From Bacteroidales bacterium UBA2800 (GTDB lineage: Bacteria > Bacteroidota > Bacteroidia > Bacteroidales > Paludibacteraceae), in contig DEHM01000005.1 in the NCBI GenBank assembly GCA_002351925.1, positions 1 through 64,000 on the forward strand: a stretch of DNA of 64,000 bases, in the 5' to 3' direction. A program made the translations under genes and the position numbers. How positions within the stretch are numbered: position 1 is the first letter of the stretch; each line of letters begins with the position of its first letter. Under the pieces are notes generated by a model that was not told where the DNA came from, did no database searches, and was given only the letters and a program-made list of their open reading frames with translations. Positions 15,448-23,569 of the stretch are shown here, piece after piece.

Positions 15448-16779
15448 ATGAACCACGATGCCCTCATAGCCGGCGAGATCATCCGTCGTCGCGATATGCG
15501 CGATGTGTTGACGTTTACCATCGATCCTGCGGATGCGAAGGATTTTGACGATGCGATATCTTTTGAGACATTGGACAAAGGCCAATGGACAAAGGACAAT
15601 GTCGCTGTATATCAGGTGGGTGTGCATATTGCCGATGTGTCGTTTTACGTGAAGCCGGACACGGCCGTGGACGAGGAGGCGTATCAGCGTGGGACGAGTG
15701 TGTATCTGGTGGACCGTGTGCTGCCGATGTTGCCGGAAGAACTATGCAACGACCTCTGTTCGCTGCGTCCCGGCGAGGACAAACTGTGTATGTCGGTGGT
15801 GTTCACGATGGATAGCGAGGCGCGTGTGCTGAAGCATAAGATCTGCCGGACGGTGATACGTTCGGACGCACGGCTGAACTACGAAGAGGCGGAGGAGATG
15901 ATCAAGAGTACAGACCGCCTTGCTGACAGCGTACAGAATACAGACAGAGATCTCGAGATTGCGACCGCCTTGAGGACGCTGAACGAGATAGCGCTGAAGT
16001 TGCGAGCGGAGCGGATAGCGAACGGGGCCTTGACGATAGAGCAGGACGAGATACGTTTCCGGCTGGACGAGCAGGGCAAGCCGCAGGAGATCTATTTTGT
16101 GCATCCGAGCGATTCGCATCACCTGATAGAAGAACTGATGTTGCTGGCCAACAAGACGGTAGCAAAGGCGGTAGGCAGCGGCAGACCGTTTGTCTATCGT
16201 GTGCACGACATACCCGATCAGGACAAGATGGAGGAGTATCGCCGCTTCAAGCAGAAACGCGGTAAGCATGTGCAACCGCAGGTGCTGGACATGATGCTGA
16301 TACGTGCGCAGGCGAAGGCGGTGTACTCGACGTATAACATCGGTCACTACGGCCTGGCTTTCAGCCATTATACCCATTTCACTTCGCCTATCCGTCGTTA
16401 TCCGGACCTGATGGTACACCGGCTGGTAGAGAAATATATTTTGACGGGCAAACCTATCTCGCTGACAAGGGAGGAACTAGAACTGAAGTGTGAGCACTGT
16501 TCGGCGTGTGAGCAAGAGGCGCAACAGGCAGAGCGTGAGAGCGTTAAGCAGTATCAAGCAATGTGGATGGAGGCGCATGTGGGTGAGGTGTTCAACGGCC
16601 ATATCACAGGTAAGACAGAGTTCGGACTGTTTGTGCAGTTGGACGAGAGCCGGTGCGAGGGGTTGGTACGCATGGAACTGGTAGAGCACCAGGAAGAGTT
16701 CACGCTGGGTGACGCGGTACGGGTACAGGTGATACGCGTGGACACGAATCGCAGTTGGATTGATTTGGAGTTAATTTAG
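15448..16779 (+). CDS. rnr: RNase R/II-type exoribonuclease lacking the N-terminal cold-shock domains
   Basis: 443 residues from MNHDALIAGEIIRRRDMRDV. The RNB catalytic domain starts at once: TIDPADAKDFDDAIS holds the metal-binding aspartates (about residues 28-39), followed by GVHIADVSFYV, GTSVYLVDRVLPMLPE and YGLAFSHYTHFTSPIRRYPDL. An S1 domain closes the protein (about 368-443, GEVFNGHITGKTEFGLFVQL). Usual Bacteroidetes RNase R is near 700 residues with two cold-shock domains first; these are absent. The promoter just upstream shows that this is the real start. Two repeat arrays lie in frame: residues 42-51 (LDKGQWTKDN) and about 154-166 (TDRLADSVQNTD). The symbol is by homology to the catalytic part. 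Confidence 0.85.
   Translation: MNHDALIAGEIIRRRDMRDVLTFTIDPADAKDFDDAISFETLDKGQWTKDNVAVYQVGVHIADVSFYVKPDTAVDEEAYQRGTSVYLVDRVLPMLPEELCNDLCSLRPGEDKLCMSVVFTMDSEARVLKHKICRTVIRSDARLNYEEAEEMIKSTDRLADSVQNTDRDLEIATALRTLNEIALKLRAERIANGALTIEQDEIRFRLDEQGKPQEIYFVHPSDSHHLIEELMLLANKTVAKAVGSGRPFVYRVHDIPDQDKMEEYRRFKQKRGKHVQPQVLDMMLIRAQAKAVYSTYNIGHYGLAFSHYTHFTSPIRRYPDLMVHRLVEKYILTGKPISLTREELELKCEHCSACEQEAQQAERESVKQYQAMWMEAHVGEVFNGHITGKTEFGLFVQLDESRCEGLVRMELVEHQEEFTLGDAVRVQVIRVDTNRSWIDLELI
15573..15600 (+). repeat. 7-base tandem repeat inside rnr (GGACAAA type)
   Basis: GGACAAA, GGCCAAT, GGACAAA, GGACAAT. The same GGACAAA unit occurs, inverted, in manC at 28875-28902. Confidence 0.8.
15909..15945 (+). repeat. 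TACAGAC-type repeat inside rnr
   Basis: TACAGAC (15909-15915), a 16-base step CGCCTTGCTGACAGCG, then TACAGAA and TACAGAC (15932-15945). Same design as 11704-11733. In frame. Confidence 0.65.
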
Positions 16780-16797
16780 TACTTTCGGCCCAATAAA

Positions 16798-16829
16798 TTT
16801 GCATATATAAAATAATTTTTGTACTTTTG
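16798..16829 (+). promoter_or_regulatory. Promoter of the 16849 gene
   Basis: TTTG (16798-16801), 20 bases, TACTTTTG (16822-16829); -33 region TTTGCATATATAAAA. ATG 19 bases after the -7 box. Confidence 0.85.
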
Positions 16830-16848
16830 CACCGAAATTGACAGCATT

Positions 16849-17580
16849 ATGAAAAATCGTCTCTACATCACACTGTTGTTGGTCGCTCTCGCGCTATGTG
16901 CGCGCGCAGAAACCATAGTACTGCACACGGGTGCGCGCGTGCAAGGAACGATCGTCTTCCAGAATGAGGAAGTGGTGATTGTGCGCGATGCGGAAGGTGC
17001 ACGTTTCCAGTATCCGCGTGCGGATATCCAGGTGATCCTGGCCGAGGCGGAAACGCAGGAGGAGGAAGCTCCTGTAGAGGAAGAGAAGATAGAGACGCCT
17101 AAGAAAGCGCAGATATTGCTGGAGCTGGCGGGCGGCGGTGCTGTCAACCCGGGAGCGCAGAACGGAGGTGCCGCGAGTGTGGACCTGCTGGTAGGTACGC
17201 ATCATATCGGCAACAAGCATATCTTCATAGGTGCCGGTCTGGGTTATCACGGTATCTTCATGGGTGAGAAATATAATTTCCTGCCGATACAGGTAGCGTT
17301 GCGTATGCCGGTGCTGGAGCAGAAGCATGCGCCGGTTTTTGGTGTGTCGGCCGGTTACGGAATAGGTCTGAGCAAGGACTATCGCGGCGGTATCTATGCT
17401 TCACTGGATTTCGGTTACCGCTATCAGTTCAACCCCAAGTCGGCTTTTGCTATCACGTTCAACGTGCAGTTCCAGCAAGCGAAAGTGGCTGTGACGGAAG
17501 TGCTGGACGGCAATGAGTTTACGAACTACTCCGGTCGCAGTCTGGTGATGCCCGGAGTCAAGCTGGCCTTGTATTTCTAA
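16849..17580 (+). CDS. Exported beta-barrel-like protein with acidic linker
   Basis: 243 residues from MKNRLYITLLLVALALCARA, a Sec signal peptide cut after ARA. Residues about 22-60 are a small beta domain (ETIVLHTGARVQGTIVFQNEEVVIV), resembling domains that handle a metal- or lipid-like repeat in Bacteroidetes envelope proteins. A Glu-rich linker (EEEAPVEEEKIETP, about 76-90) follows, then alternating beta strands with aromatic girdle residues to the end (LALYF), suggesting an eight-strand outer-membrane barrel. The last residue is Phe, as in BAM substrates. Followed by the RHH gene after 20 bases. No family name assigned. Confidence 0.7.
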   Translation: MKNRLYITLLLVALALCARAETIVLHTGARVQGTIVFQNEEVVIVRDAEGARFQYPRADIQVILAEAETQEEEAPVEEEKIETPKKAQILLELAGGGAVNPGAQNGGAASVDLLVGTHHIGNKHIFIGAGLGYHGIFMGEKYNFLPIQVALRMPVLEQKHAPVFGVSAGYGIGLSKDYRGGIYASLDFGYRYQFNPKSAFAITFNVQFQQAKVAVTEVLDGNEFTNYSGRSLVMPGVKLALYF

Positions 17581-17600
17581 GGGATAGGCGTCGAACAAGC

Positions 17601-17783
17601 ATGGCGAAGAAGCAACCTCGTGAACATAGGGTGTCGATACTGCTGAACGAGCGTGAACAGCGAGCGCTGGACAGGTTTTGCGACCGCTATATGGTGAGCA
17701 ACCGCAGTCGCCTGATTCGCGAGACGCTGATGCGGGCTATACTGCAGAAGATAGAGAACGACCAGCCGACGCTTTTCGATTGA
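17601..17783 (+). CDS. Small ribbon-helix-helix-like protein
   Basis: 60 residues: a beta segment EHRVSILLNEREQRALDRFC followed by two helices (YMVSNRSRLIRETLMRAIL), the CopG/Arc pattern of DNA-binding RHH proteins, and a tail DQPTLFD. Probably a DNA-binding regulator; its target is unknown. Twenty bases after the barrel protein and followed by a strong bidirectional terminator. Confidence 0.75.
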   Translation: MAKKQPREHRVSILLNEREQRALDRFCDRYMVSNRSRLIRETLMRAILQKIENDQPTLFD

Positions 17784-17784
17784 C

Positions 17785-17813
17785 AAAAAAATGCCTCCCG
17801 TGAAGGAGGCATT
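17785..17813. terminator. Bidirectional terminator
   Basis: AATGCCTCC (17790-17798), loop CGTGAA, GGAGGCATT (17805-17813), preceded by an A-run that serves as U-run on the minus strand. It separates the RHH gene from the converging sigma-factor gene. Confidence 0.85.
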
Positions 17814-17836
17814 ATTCGTAATAAAGGGTGCGCCGT

Positions 17837-18697
17837 TTATCCCAGATAGGTCATGAGGATATGGCTGCGTTGACCCTGATTGAGTTTGTGGATGGCTTTC
17901 TCCTTGATCTGGCGCACACGTTCGCGTGTGAGATGGAGTTCGTCACCAATCTCCTCGAGTGTCTTTTCCGGCGTGCGGATACCGAAGAACTTACGCAGTA
18001 TGTCGGCCTCACGCGGCGTGAGTGTCTGGAGTGCGCGGTCGATCTCCGTGGAAAGCGACTCGTTGATGAGTCCGCGGTCGGCATTAGGCGAGTCCTCGTT
18101 GACCATGACGTCGATGAGGCTGTTGTCTTCGCCCTCGACGAACGGAGCGTCTACGCTGACATGGCGGCCCGACATCTTGAGCGTGTCGGCAATCTTATCT
18201 ACCGGCATGTCGAGTATCTCGGCCAGTTCTTCTGCCGACGGTTTGCGCTCGTGCTCCTGCTCGAAGCGCTGGTAGGCCTTGTTGATCTTGTTGAGTGAGC
18301 CCACCTGGTTGAGCGGCAGACGCACGATACGACTCTGCTCGGCCAGGGCCTGCAGGATAGACTGACGAATCCACCATACGGCATAGGAGATAAACTTAAA
18401 ACCGCGGGTCTCATCGAATTTCTCGGCGGCCTTGATCAGACCGAGGTTACCCTCGTTGATGAGGTCGGGCAGGCTGAGTCCCTGGTTTTGGTACTGCTTG
18501 GCAACTGACACGACGAAACGCAGGTTGCTCTTGGTCAGTTTCTCCAGGGCAGCGCGGTCACCGTTGCGGATACGACCGGCCAGTTCTACCTCTTCTTCTA
18601 CTGAAATAAGTTCCTCTCTACCAATCTCCTGCAGGTATTTGTCGAGCGATGCCGACTCACGATTGGTAATAGAGTGTGTGATTTTTAATTGACGCAT
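17837..18697 (-). CDS. rpoD: Primary sigma factor, Bacteroidetes RpoD type
   Basis: 286 residues, the short form without region 1.1 typical of Bacteroidetes (sigma-ABfr). Region 1.2 SLDKYLQEIGREELIS, region 2 with LRFVVSVAKQYQNQGLSLPD and the -10-contacting RGFKFISYAVWWIRQSI, region 3 and region 4 with TLEEIGDELHLTRERVRQIKEKA are all present. It directs RNA polymerase to the TTTG / TAnnTTTG promoters seen throughout this window. Transcription may start at the tRNA-Arg promoter, as no separate consensus promoter is visible in the 147-base gap. Confidence 0.95.
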   Translation of the reverse strand: MRQLKITHSITNRESASLDKYLQEIGREELISVEEEVELAGRIRNGDRAALEKLTKSNLRFVVSVAKQYQNQGLSLPDLINEGNLGLIKAAEKFDETRGFKFISYAVWWIRQSILQALAEQSRIVRLPLNQVGSLNKINKAYQRFEQEHERKPSAEELAEILDMPVDKIADTLKMSGRHVSVDAPFVEGEDNSLIDVMVNEDSPNADRGLINESLSTEIDRALQTLTPREADILRKFFGIRTPEKTLEEIGDELHLTRERVRQIKEKAIHKLNQGQRSHILMTYLG

Positions 18698-18737
18698 TAT
18701 TATATAATAGTGTTATGTACTAGTATAATGGCTTGTT

Positions 18738-18839
18738 GCGGGATTGCTGCGTAATCCCTCTGCAGCTTGCAGGGCAATCTGCTCAAGTATTCATTCCGCT
18801 TTGTTCTGCAAGCAAGCTTGCCAACAAACCGCTATGAAT
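18738..18839. repeat. Hairpin cluster between tRNA-Arg and the sigma-factor gene
   Basis: Three inverted repeats in a row: GGGATT...AATCCC (about 18739-18757), CTCTGCAGCTTGCAGGG (about 18759-18775), and a 51-base composite hairpin (18789-18839). In the last, ATTCAT/ATGAAT, TTTGTT/AACAAA and GCAAGC/GCTTGC are nested. None ends in a T-run. They could be RNA-processing or REP-like elements. Confidence 0.5.
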
Positions 18840-18844
18840 CCTTG

Positions 18845-18918
18845 TGATTCGGGCGGGATTCGAACCCGCGACCCACAGCTTAGAAGGCTGTTGCTCTATC
18901 CAACTGAGCTACCGAACC
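18845..18918 (-). tRNA. tRNA-Arg (anticodon TCT)
   Basis: Minus strand cloverleaf of 74 bases: acceptor GGTTCGG/CCGAATC with one G-U pair, D arm GCTC/GAGC, anticodon loop CTTCTAAG with TCT, T arm GCGGG-TTCGAAT-CCCGC, discriminator A. CCA is not encoded. Confidence 0.95.
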
Positions 18919-18934
18919 GCGCGCAAAAAGCGCG

Positions 18935-18966
18935 CAAAGGTACTGCTTTTTTTTTAATTACGCAAG
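18935..18966 (-). promoter_or_regulatory. tRNA-Arg promoter
   Basis: Minus strand: CTTG (18966-18963), 20 bases, TACCTTTG (18942-18935). A GCGCGC-AAAAA-GCGCGC hairpin (18919-18935) lies between the -7 box and the tRNA. Confidence 0.8.
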
Positions 18967-19002
18967 AAAAATCGTACTTTTGCGGCTTTTTGTGTGCTTT
19001 TT

Positions 19003-19317
19003 TTACAAAAGGGCATCAAAAAGTTGTGCTAAGTCCTGTTTGCGGCATGCTCCTACGTGACGGTTGACGAGTTCGCCATTCTGGAAGAAGAGCATCGTGG
19101 GGATGTTCATGATGCCGTACTCCTCGCAGGTGTCACCGTTCTCGTCTACATTGAGTTTACCTACAACGATGCGTCCTTCATACTCGTTGGAGAGTTCCTC
19201 GAGGATAGGGAGCATCATCTTACACGGACCACACCATGCGGCCCAAAAATCAACCACTACGGGTTTGCCCGACGCAATCACATCCTTGATGTTAGCGTCT
19301 GTAATTTCTACTGTCAT
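19003..19317 (-). CDS. trxA: Thioredoxin
   Basis: 104 residues with the redox motif FWAAWCGPCK (about residues 24-33), the cis-proline segment NIPTMLFF and no signal peptide, so a cytoplasmic thiol reductant. Its ATG overlaps the TGA of the ClpC-like gene (ATGA), so translation is coupled. Last gene of the long minus-strand unit that starts at manC. Confidence 0.95.
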   Translation of the reverse strand: MTVEITDANIKDVIASGKPVVVDFWAAWCGPCKMMLPILEELSNEYEGRIVVGKLNVDENGDTCEEYGIMNIPTMLFFQNGELVNRHVGACRKQDLAQLFDALL

Positions 19318-21596
19318 ACTTGTATTTTTTTGATTGTTATTCGTTTCTGTTCAGGTCGCCGGAGCAGAATATCTGTGAGCGGGTCCTCCAGATAGGTCTG
19401 CACGGCGCGTTTGACGGGTCGCGCTCCGTTCTTGGTGTCGAAGCTCTTCTCAACAAGTTGGTCGACGGCCTCGCTGCTGACGACGAGAGCGTGTCCCTGG
19501 GTTTTCATACGTTGCTGGAGCAGGGCTATCTCTATGCGCACGATACGCGCAACAGTAGCGCGACTGAGCGGGTCGAAGGTGATGATGTTGTCGATACGGT
19601 TGAGGAACTCGGGCGGGAACTGTCGTTGCAGTGCTTTGAGGAGCATCTGGTGGGTAGTCCGCTGGTCGGGTTCGTTCATGCCGAAGCCTATACCTCCGCC
19701 GAACTCCTGCAACTGGCGTGTGCCGACATTGCTGGTGAGCACGATGACGGTGTTGCGGAAGTCGACCACGTGTCCCTGCCGGTCGGTCAGTCGTCCTTCG
19801 TCGAGTACCTGCAGGAGGATGTTGAAGATGTCCGGATGGGCTTTCTCTATCTCGTCGAAGAGGATGATAGAGTAGGGCTTGCGGCGCACGGCTTCCGTCA
19901 GTTTGCCGCCGTCCTCATGGGCCACATATCCCGGAGGTGCGCCTACCAGGAGGCTCACCGTATGTTTCTCCATATATTCCGACATGTCGAAACGTATCAT
20001 GGCCTCTTTGCTACCGAACAGTTCTTCGGCCAGGCACTGCGCCAGGTAGGTCTTTCCCACGCCGGTAGGGCCGAGGAAGAAGAAAGTGCCGATAGGTCGT
20101 TTGGGGTCACGCAGTCCGAGTCGGCTTCGCTGGATGGCGCGTACGACGGTCTCGACGGCTTTGTCCTGTCCGATGATACGACGCCGGAGCATCTCGTTCA
20201 TCGTGCGCAGCTGTTCGTTCTCCGCTTTCGCGACACGTTGTACGGGCACGTTGGACATCATGCTGACTACGCCTGCTACGTCGTCGGTCGTGACGACATA
20301 AGCATCGTCGTCGAGTTGCCCCACCGCCTGTTGGCGCGCATGGCTGCGTGCGCCTACCTCGTCCATCACGTCGATGGCTTTGTCGGGGAAGGCGCGGTCG
20401 GTCAGGTACCGCTCGCTAAGCGAGACACATGCCCGCAGCACCTCGGCGGTGTAGACCACGTGGTGGAACTTGCCGTAGTGTTCGCTGAGTCGGGTGAGGA
20501 TGTCGACGGTCTCTTCTCCGGTAGTAGGCCGCACGGGCACTTTCTGGAAACGGCGTTCGAGGGCTCCGTCTTTCTCGATCGACTTGGCATATTCGGCCGT
20601 CGTCGTCGCTCCTACGCACTGCACCTCGCCTCGTGCCAGAGCCGGCTTGAGGATATTGGCCGCATCGAGCGAGCCGGAGGCATTGCCGGCACCGATAAGG
20701 GTGTGTATCTCGTCGATGAAGAGGATGACTTCGGGATGTTGCTGCAGTTCGGTGATGATCTGTTTCATGCGTTCCTCGAACTGTCCGCGATAGGTAGTAC
20801 CGGCCACCATGGCTGCTATGTCGAGGGTGACGATACGTTTGCCCTGCAGTGCGCCTGCTTCGCCGGAGACGATACGTCGAGCGAGTCCCTCGACGATAGC
20901 CGACTTACCCACACCGGGTTCACCGATGAGGATGGGGTTGTTCTTCTTGCGTCGGCTCAGTATCTGCACGACGCGTTCTATCTCCACTTCGCGTCCCACG
21001 ACGGGATCCAGCCGGCCTTCTTCGGCCTGGTGTGTCAGGTCGTGGCCGTACTTGTCGAGTGCCTTGGTCTGGCTCTTGCTCTTCGCTTCTTTCTGCGGTT
21101 GCTGCTGTTGCCAGGGTCCGTCGTTGAGGTCGCCCATCTGGTTGTTGCCGTTGCGCGGTGCTTCGGAGACATGGTGGGGCTGACCGTATAGTCCGACCAG
21201 CTGGTCGTAGCTGATTCCCCAGACGTTCTCCAGATAAGCGGCCGCGTTGTTGACTTGGTCGCGCAGGATAGCCAGCAACAGATGGACGGTACCCATCTGA
21301 TTGGACAGGTACTCGCGGCTGATACCCTCGGCGATACGCAGGATACGCTCCACCTGCAGACTGCGGGTGACAGGCGTGACGGTGGCTTCGGGCTCTTGAC
21401 GCAGATCGTGGTCCAACTGCTCTTTGGCCTCGTCCGGACGGAAAGAGGTACGCAGCAGCAGGTCGTAGGCGGTACCTTCGCCCAGCCGCATGATAGCCAA
21501 CAACAGATGTTCGGGCTCAATCGTCTTGCACGACAGGCGTTCAGCCTCATCGTGCGCGAAATAGAGTATTTTATTCAGACCTTGTGTCAGTTGCAT
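19314..21596 (-). CDS. clpC: ClpC-type AAA+ unfoldase
   Basis: 760 residues. Order: double ClpN domain (LNKILYFAHDEAERL, about 8-145), a Gln/Lys-rich linker, AAA1 with Walker A GEPGVGKS (225-232) and Walker B FIDEIHTLIGAG, middle region, and AAA2 with GPTGVGKT (about 500) and LFDEIEKAHPD. The M-domain is short, as in ClpC/ClpA rather than the long coil of ClpB. It should feed substrates to ClpP (not in this window). An IGFG-like segment (GGGIGFGM) sits in the ClpP-loop region of AAA2. It follows the porin gene by 25 bases. Confidence 0.85.
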   Translation of the reverse strand: MQLTQGLNKILYFAHDEAERLSCKTIEPEHLLLAIMRLGEGTAYDLLLRTSFRPDEAKEQLDHDLRQEPEATVTPVTRSLQVERILRIAEGISREYLSNQMGTVHLLLAILRDQVNNAAAYLENVWGISYDQLVGLYGQPHHVSEAPRNGNNQMGDLNDGPWQQQQPQKEAKSKSQTKALDKYGHDLTHQAEEGRLDPVVGREVEIERVVQILSRRKKNNPILIGEPGVGKSAIVEGLARRIVSGEAGALQGKRIVTLDIAAMVAGTTYRGQFEERMKQIITELQQHPEVILFIDEIHTLIGAGNASGSLDAANILKPALARGEVQCVGATTTAEYAKSIEKDGALERRFQKVPVRPTTGEETVDILTRLSEHYGKFHHVVYTAEVLRACVSLSERYLTDRAFPDKAIDVMDEVGARSHARQQAVGQLDDDAYVVTTDDVAGVVSMMSNVPVQRVAKAENEQLRTMNEMLRRRIIGQDKAVETVVRAIQRSRLGLRDPKRPIGTFFFLGPTGVGKTYLAQCLAEELFGSKEAMIRFDMSEYMEKHTVSLLVGAPPGYVAHEDGGKLTEAVRRKPYSIILFDEIEKAHPDIFNILLQVLDEGRLTDRQGHVVDFRNTVIVLTSNVGTRQLQEFGGGIGFGMNEPDQRTTHQMLLKALQRQFPPEFLNRIDNIITFDPLSRATVARIVRIEIALLQQRMKTQGHALVVSSEAVDQLVEKSFDTKNGARPVKRAVQTYLEDPLTDILLRRPEQKRITIKKIQV

Positions 21597-21621
21597 ATAT
21601 TGTTGTGTTGTCTTTAGTGTC

Positions 21622-23535
21622 TTAGTTGTAGAAATGCCAAGCTACGCCTGCGCGGAAGATGTCGCGGTTGGTAGGATAGCCGGGCATGGTTTGGTAGCGT
21701 GTTGTGCGGCCCATAAACAGATAGCTTATGTGCTGATACTGGAAGAAAAACCGTAGCCGGATGGAGCGTACGTAGAAACTGGCGAACACGTTCATCCAGG
21801 GGTAGTTCCCCACTTTTGCGTCCTGCTGGTTGGCAAACATACCCGTGGCAGGACATAGCACGGGTGCGTGATAAAGCGTGAAATAGCGCAGGTCGGTGCC
21901 TATCTGTGCGTCGAGTGCGCGGAACCATCGTCCGTGGTAGTAGAGACGATGTTGGAGGATGAGCATCGGTACCGGCATGACGGAGTCGTTGGTCGTTTGC
22001 TGGAACACCACGCGGTTCTCCAGGTTGATCCAGGGCGTCGTCAGGTCGAGTCCCAAGTCGGCTGTGATGACCTGTACGCTTCCGCCGTACTGACGGGGCA
22101 ACCAGTCGTCGGCAGTGAAGAAGATAGGACGAGCGATGTTCTCGAAGCTGAAGTCGAGCCGCGGCTTGATCCAGCGAGTGGGGTACTCTACGGTAGCGCC
22201 GCCCAGCACGCGGAACGTGTAGCCGAACGAGTTGTCCCAGCAGAGATGGTTGGAGCGGTAATGACGCAGGTAGGGACTCGGCGTCTCGCTCTTCACGTAG
22301 GCACGCGCAGCGATGCGCAGCTTGTCCTTACCCGTAGGAATAGTGGTCTCCATGCGTCCCGTGACGTCGAACTCACCTATCTTATAGCCCAGCAGACACA
22401 CCTTGCCCTCCACGTGATAGCGTATCCAGCTACCGCTGTGCTTGTGGATAGCGCCGCCGACATAGGTGTTGTTGTACCACTTGTAGGTGTTGATACTGTC
22501 GTAGGGCAGGGTGTCCATGAAAAAGCGCTGACACTCGTTCATCGCAAAGACGGTCGCACCGAACTTCAGCTTGGTGTTGAACGCCTCGCAGAAACTGACG
22601 GCGACGGTGTTGCGAATCGTCAGCACGTCGGTCGAGTCGCGTGTGGCGATGCTGTCGAAATAGATCTGCTTATAGAATCCCTGGTCGGCATCGTGCTCGA
22701 CATAGCGGCGGTTGGAGTTGTTGATGTCGATGATATGGGAGAACGTCATCATAGGCGTGTGCTTTACCTTGACGGTATCTTTCTGCAGCGTCTGTCCGCT
22801 CTCCACTACTTCTATCGTGTCGTGATACTCCCGGTCTTTGGTCAGCGTGTACTGGTTATGCAAATAGCCGCTCAGGTAGCGGTAGTCGGTCATTGCCTGC
22901 ATCCTTACCGGCAGGTCGTTCGAGCCCAGCGAACTCGTCATGTCGTTGATATCCTTCAGTCCGCCGTTGTCGAACGAGCTGAGTTTGCTCCAGCTGAAGG
23001 CGCCGTGCATCGAGTAGTGGGTCCCGTCGTAGCTGCCCCACACCGTGCCTCTGAAGAGCTTACCCTCCGTGTGCTGGTAGTGTCCCAGCGAACTCAGATA
23101 CTCCATCTCCAGACCCAGGTTGGTCCGTCGGTTTAGGTTGCCGGTAAACAGCACCGACAGGTCGTTCTCCGGGTGTCCGGATACGAATCCTTTCTTGTAG
23201 GCTACCGCGGAGTAGGGCGTCTTCGTATTAAAGTAGCGTTGCTGCTGCGGTGTCACCACATAGGGCGCCAGGCTCCATGCGAACGGGTCGTCGATGGTAC
23301 GCACACGGTCGTTGATGATGCGACTCTCGATAGGCGACACCAGCACGTTACCGTTGGTTGTGCTGCTCAGCGAGTAACGTTGCTGGATGTCGATATCGTG
23401 ATAGTTGAGCATCGTAGTGTCGGCAAAACGGGTCGTGTCCGCTATCGCACTCAACGACGGCATACACCACGTACGTACGTCCGTGCGCGGGAGGTGCCGT
23501 TTAGCGGCGGCCATCATGGCCGCCACTAACAGCAC
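21622..23535 (-). CDS. Putative porin (Porin_10-like), start codon unclear
   Basis: 637 residues from a GTG at 23535, beginning LLVAAMMAAAKRHLP inside a hydrophobic signal. In the same frame upstream lies ILTKRIGIVLVLLVAAMM, a much better signal peptide with Lys-Arg at its start, but it has no ATG, GTG or TTG at its head, only CTG (23562-23560). The protein is a long run of alternating beta strands ending in VAWHFYN, with the overall look of the Bacteroidetes 'putative porin' family (Porin_10). Outer-membrane channel is the likely role. It lies 34 bases after the GH57 stop in the manC-trxA unit. Confidence 0.7.
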   Translation of the reverse strand: MLLVAAMMAAAKRHLPRTDVRTWCMPSLSAIADTTRFADTTMLNYHDIDIQQRYSLSSTTNGNVLVSPIESRIINDRVRTIDDPFAWSLAPYVVTPQQQRYFNTKTPYSAVAYKKGFVSGHPENDLSVLFTGNLNRRTNLGLEMEYLSSLGHYQHTEGKLFRGTVWGSYDGTHYSMHGAFSWSKLSSFDNGGLKDINDMTSSLGSNDLPVRMQAMTDYRYLSGYLHNQYTLTKDREYHDTIEVVESGQTLQKDTVKVKHTPMMTFSHIIDINNSNRRYVEHDADQGFYKQIYFDSIATRDSTDVLTIRNTVAVSFCEAFNTKLKFGATVFAMNECQRFFMDTLPYDSINTYKWYNNTYVGGAIHKHSGSWIRYHVEGKVCLLGYKIGEFDVTGRMETTIPTGKDKLRIAARAYVKSETPSPYLRHYRSNHLCWDNSFGYTFRVLGGATVEYPTRWIKPRLDFSFENIARPIFFTADDWLPRQYGGSVQVITADLGLDLTTPWINLENRVVFQQTTNDSVMPVPMLILQHRLYYHGRWFRALDAQIGTDLRYFTLYHAPVLCPATGMFANQQDAKVGNYPWMNVFASFYVRSIRLRFFFQYQHISYLFMGRTTRYQTMPGYPTNRDIFRAGVAWHFYN

Positions 23536-23569
23536 TAATACTATTCCTATACGTTTGGTCAGGATGTCC

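Noticed and set aside
13568..15451. Long plus-strand open frame opposite lepA
   Set aside because: lepA on the other strand has all family motifs; the opposite frame has no motif, and such shadows are common in GC-rich genes.
18951..18982. Plus-strand promoter facing trxA
   Set aside because: TACTTTTG is present with 20-base spacing, but the -33 box is TTTT in a T-run and no gene follows in that direction.
18744..19067. Open frame reading through the complement of tRNA-Arg
   Set aside because: The GIRTRDPQLRR type translation is the known artefact of antisense tRNA.
19320..21191. Long plus-strand open frame opposite clpC
   Set aside because: Antisense shadow of a clear AAA+ gene.
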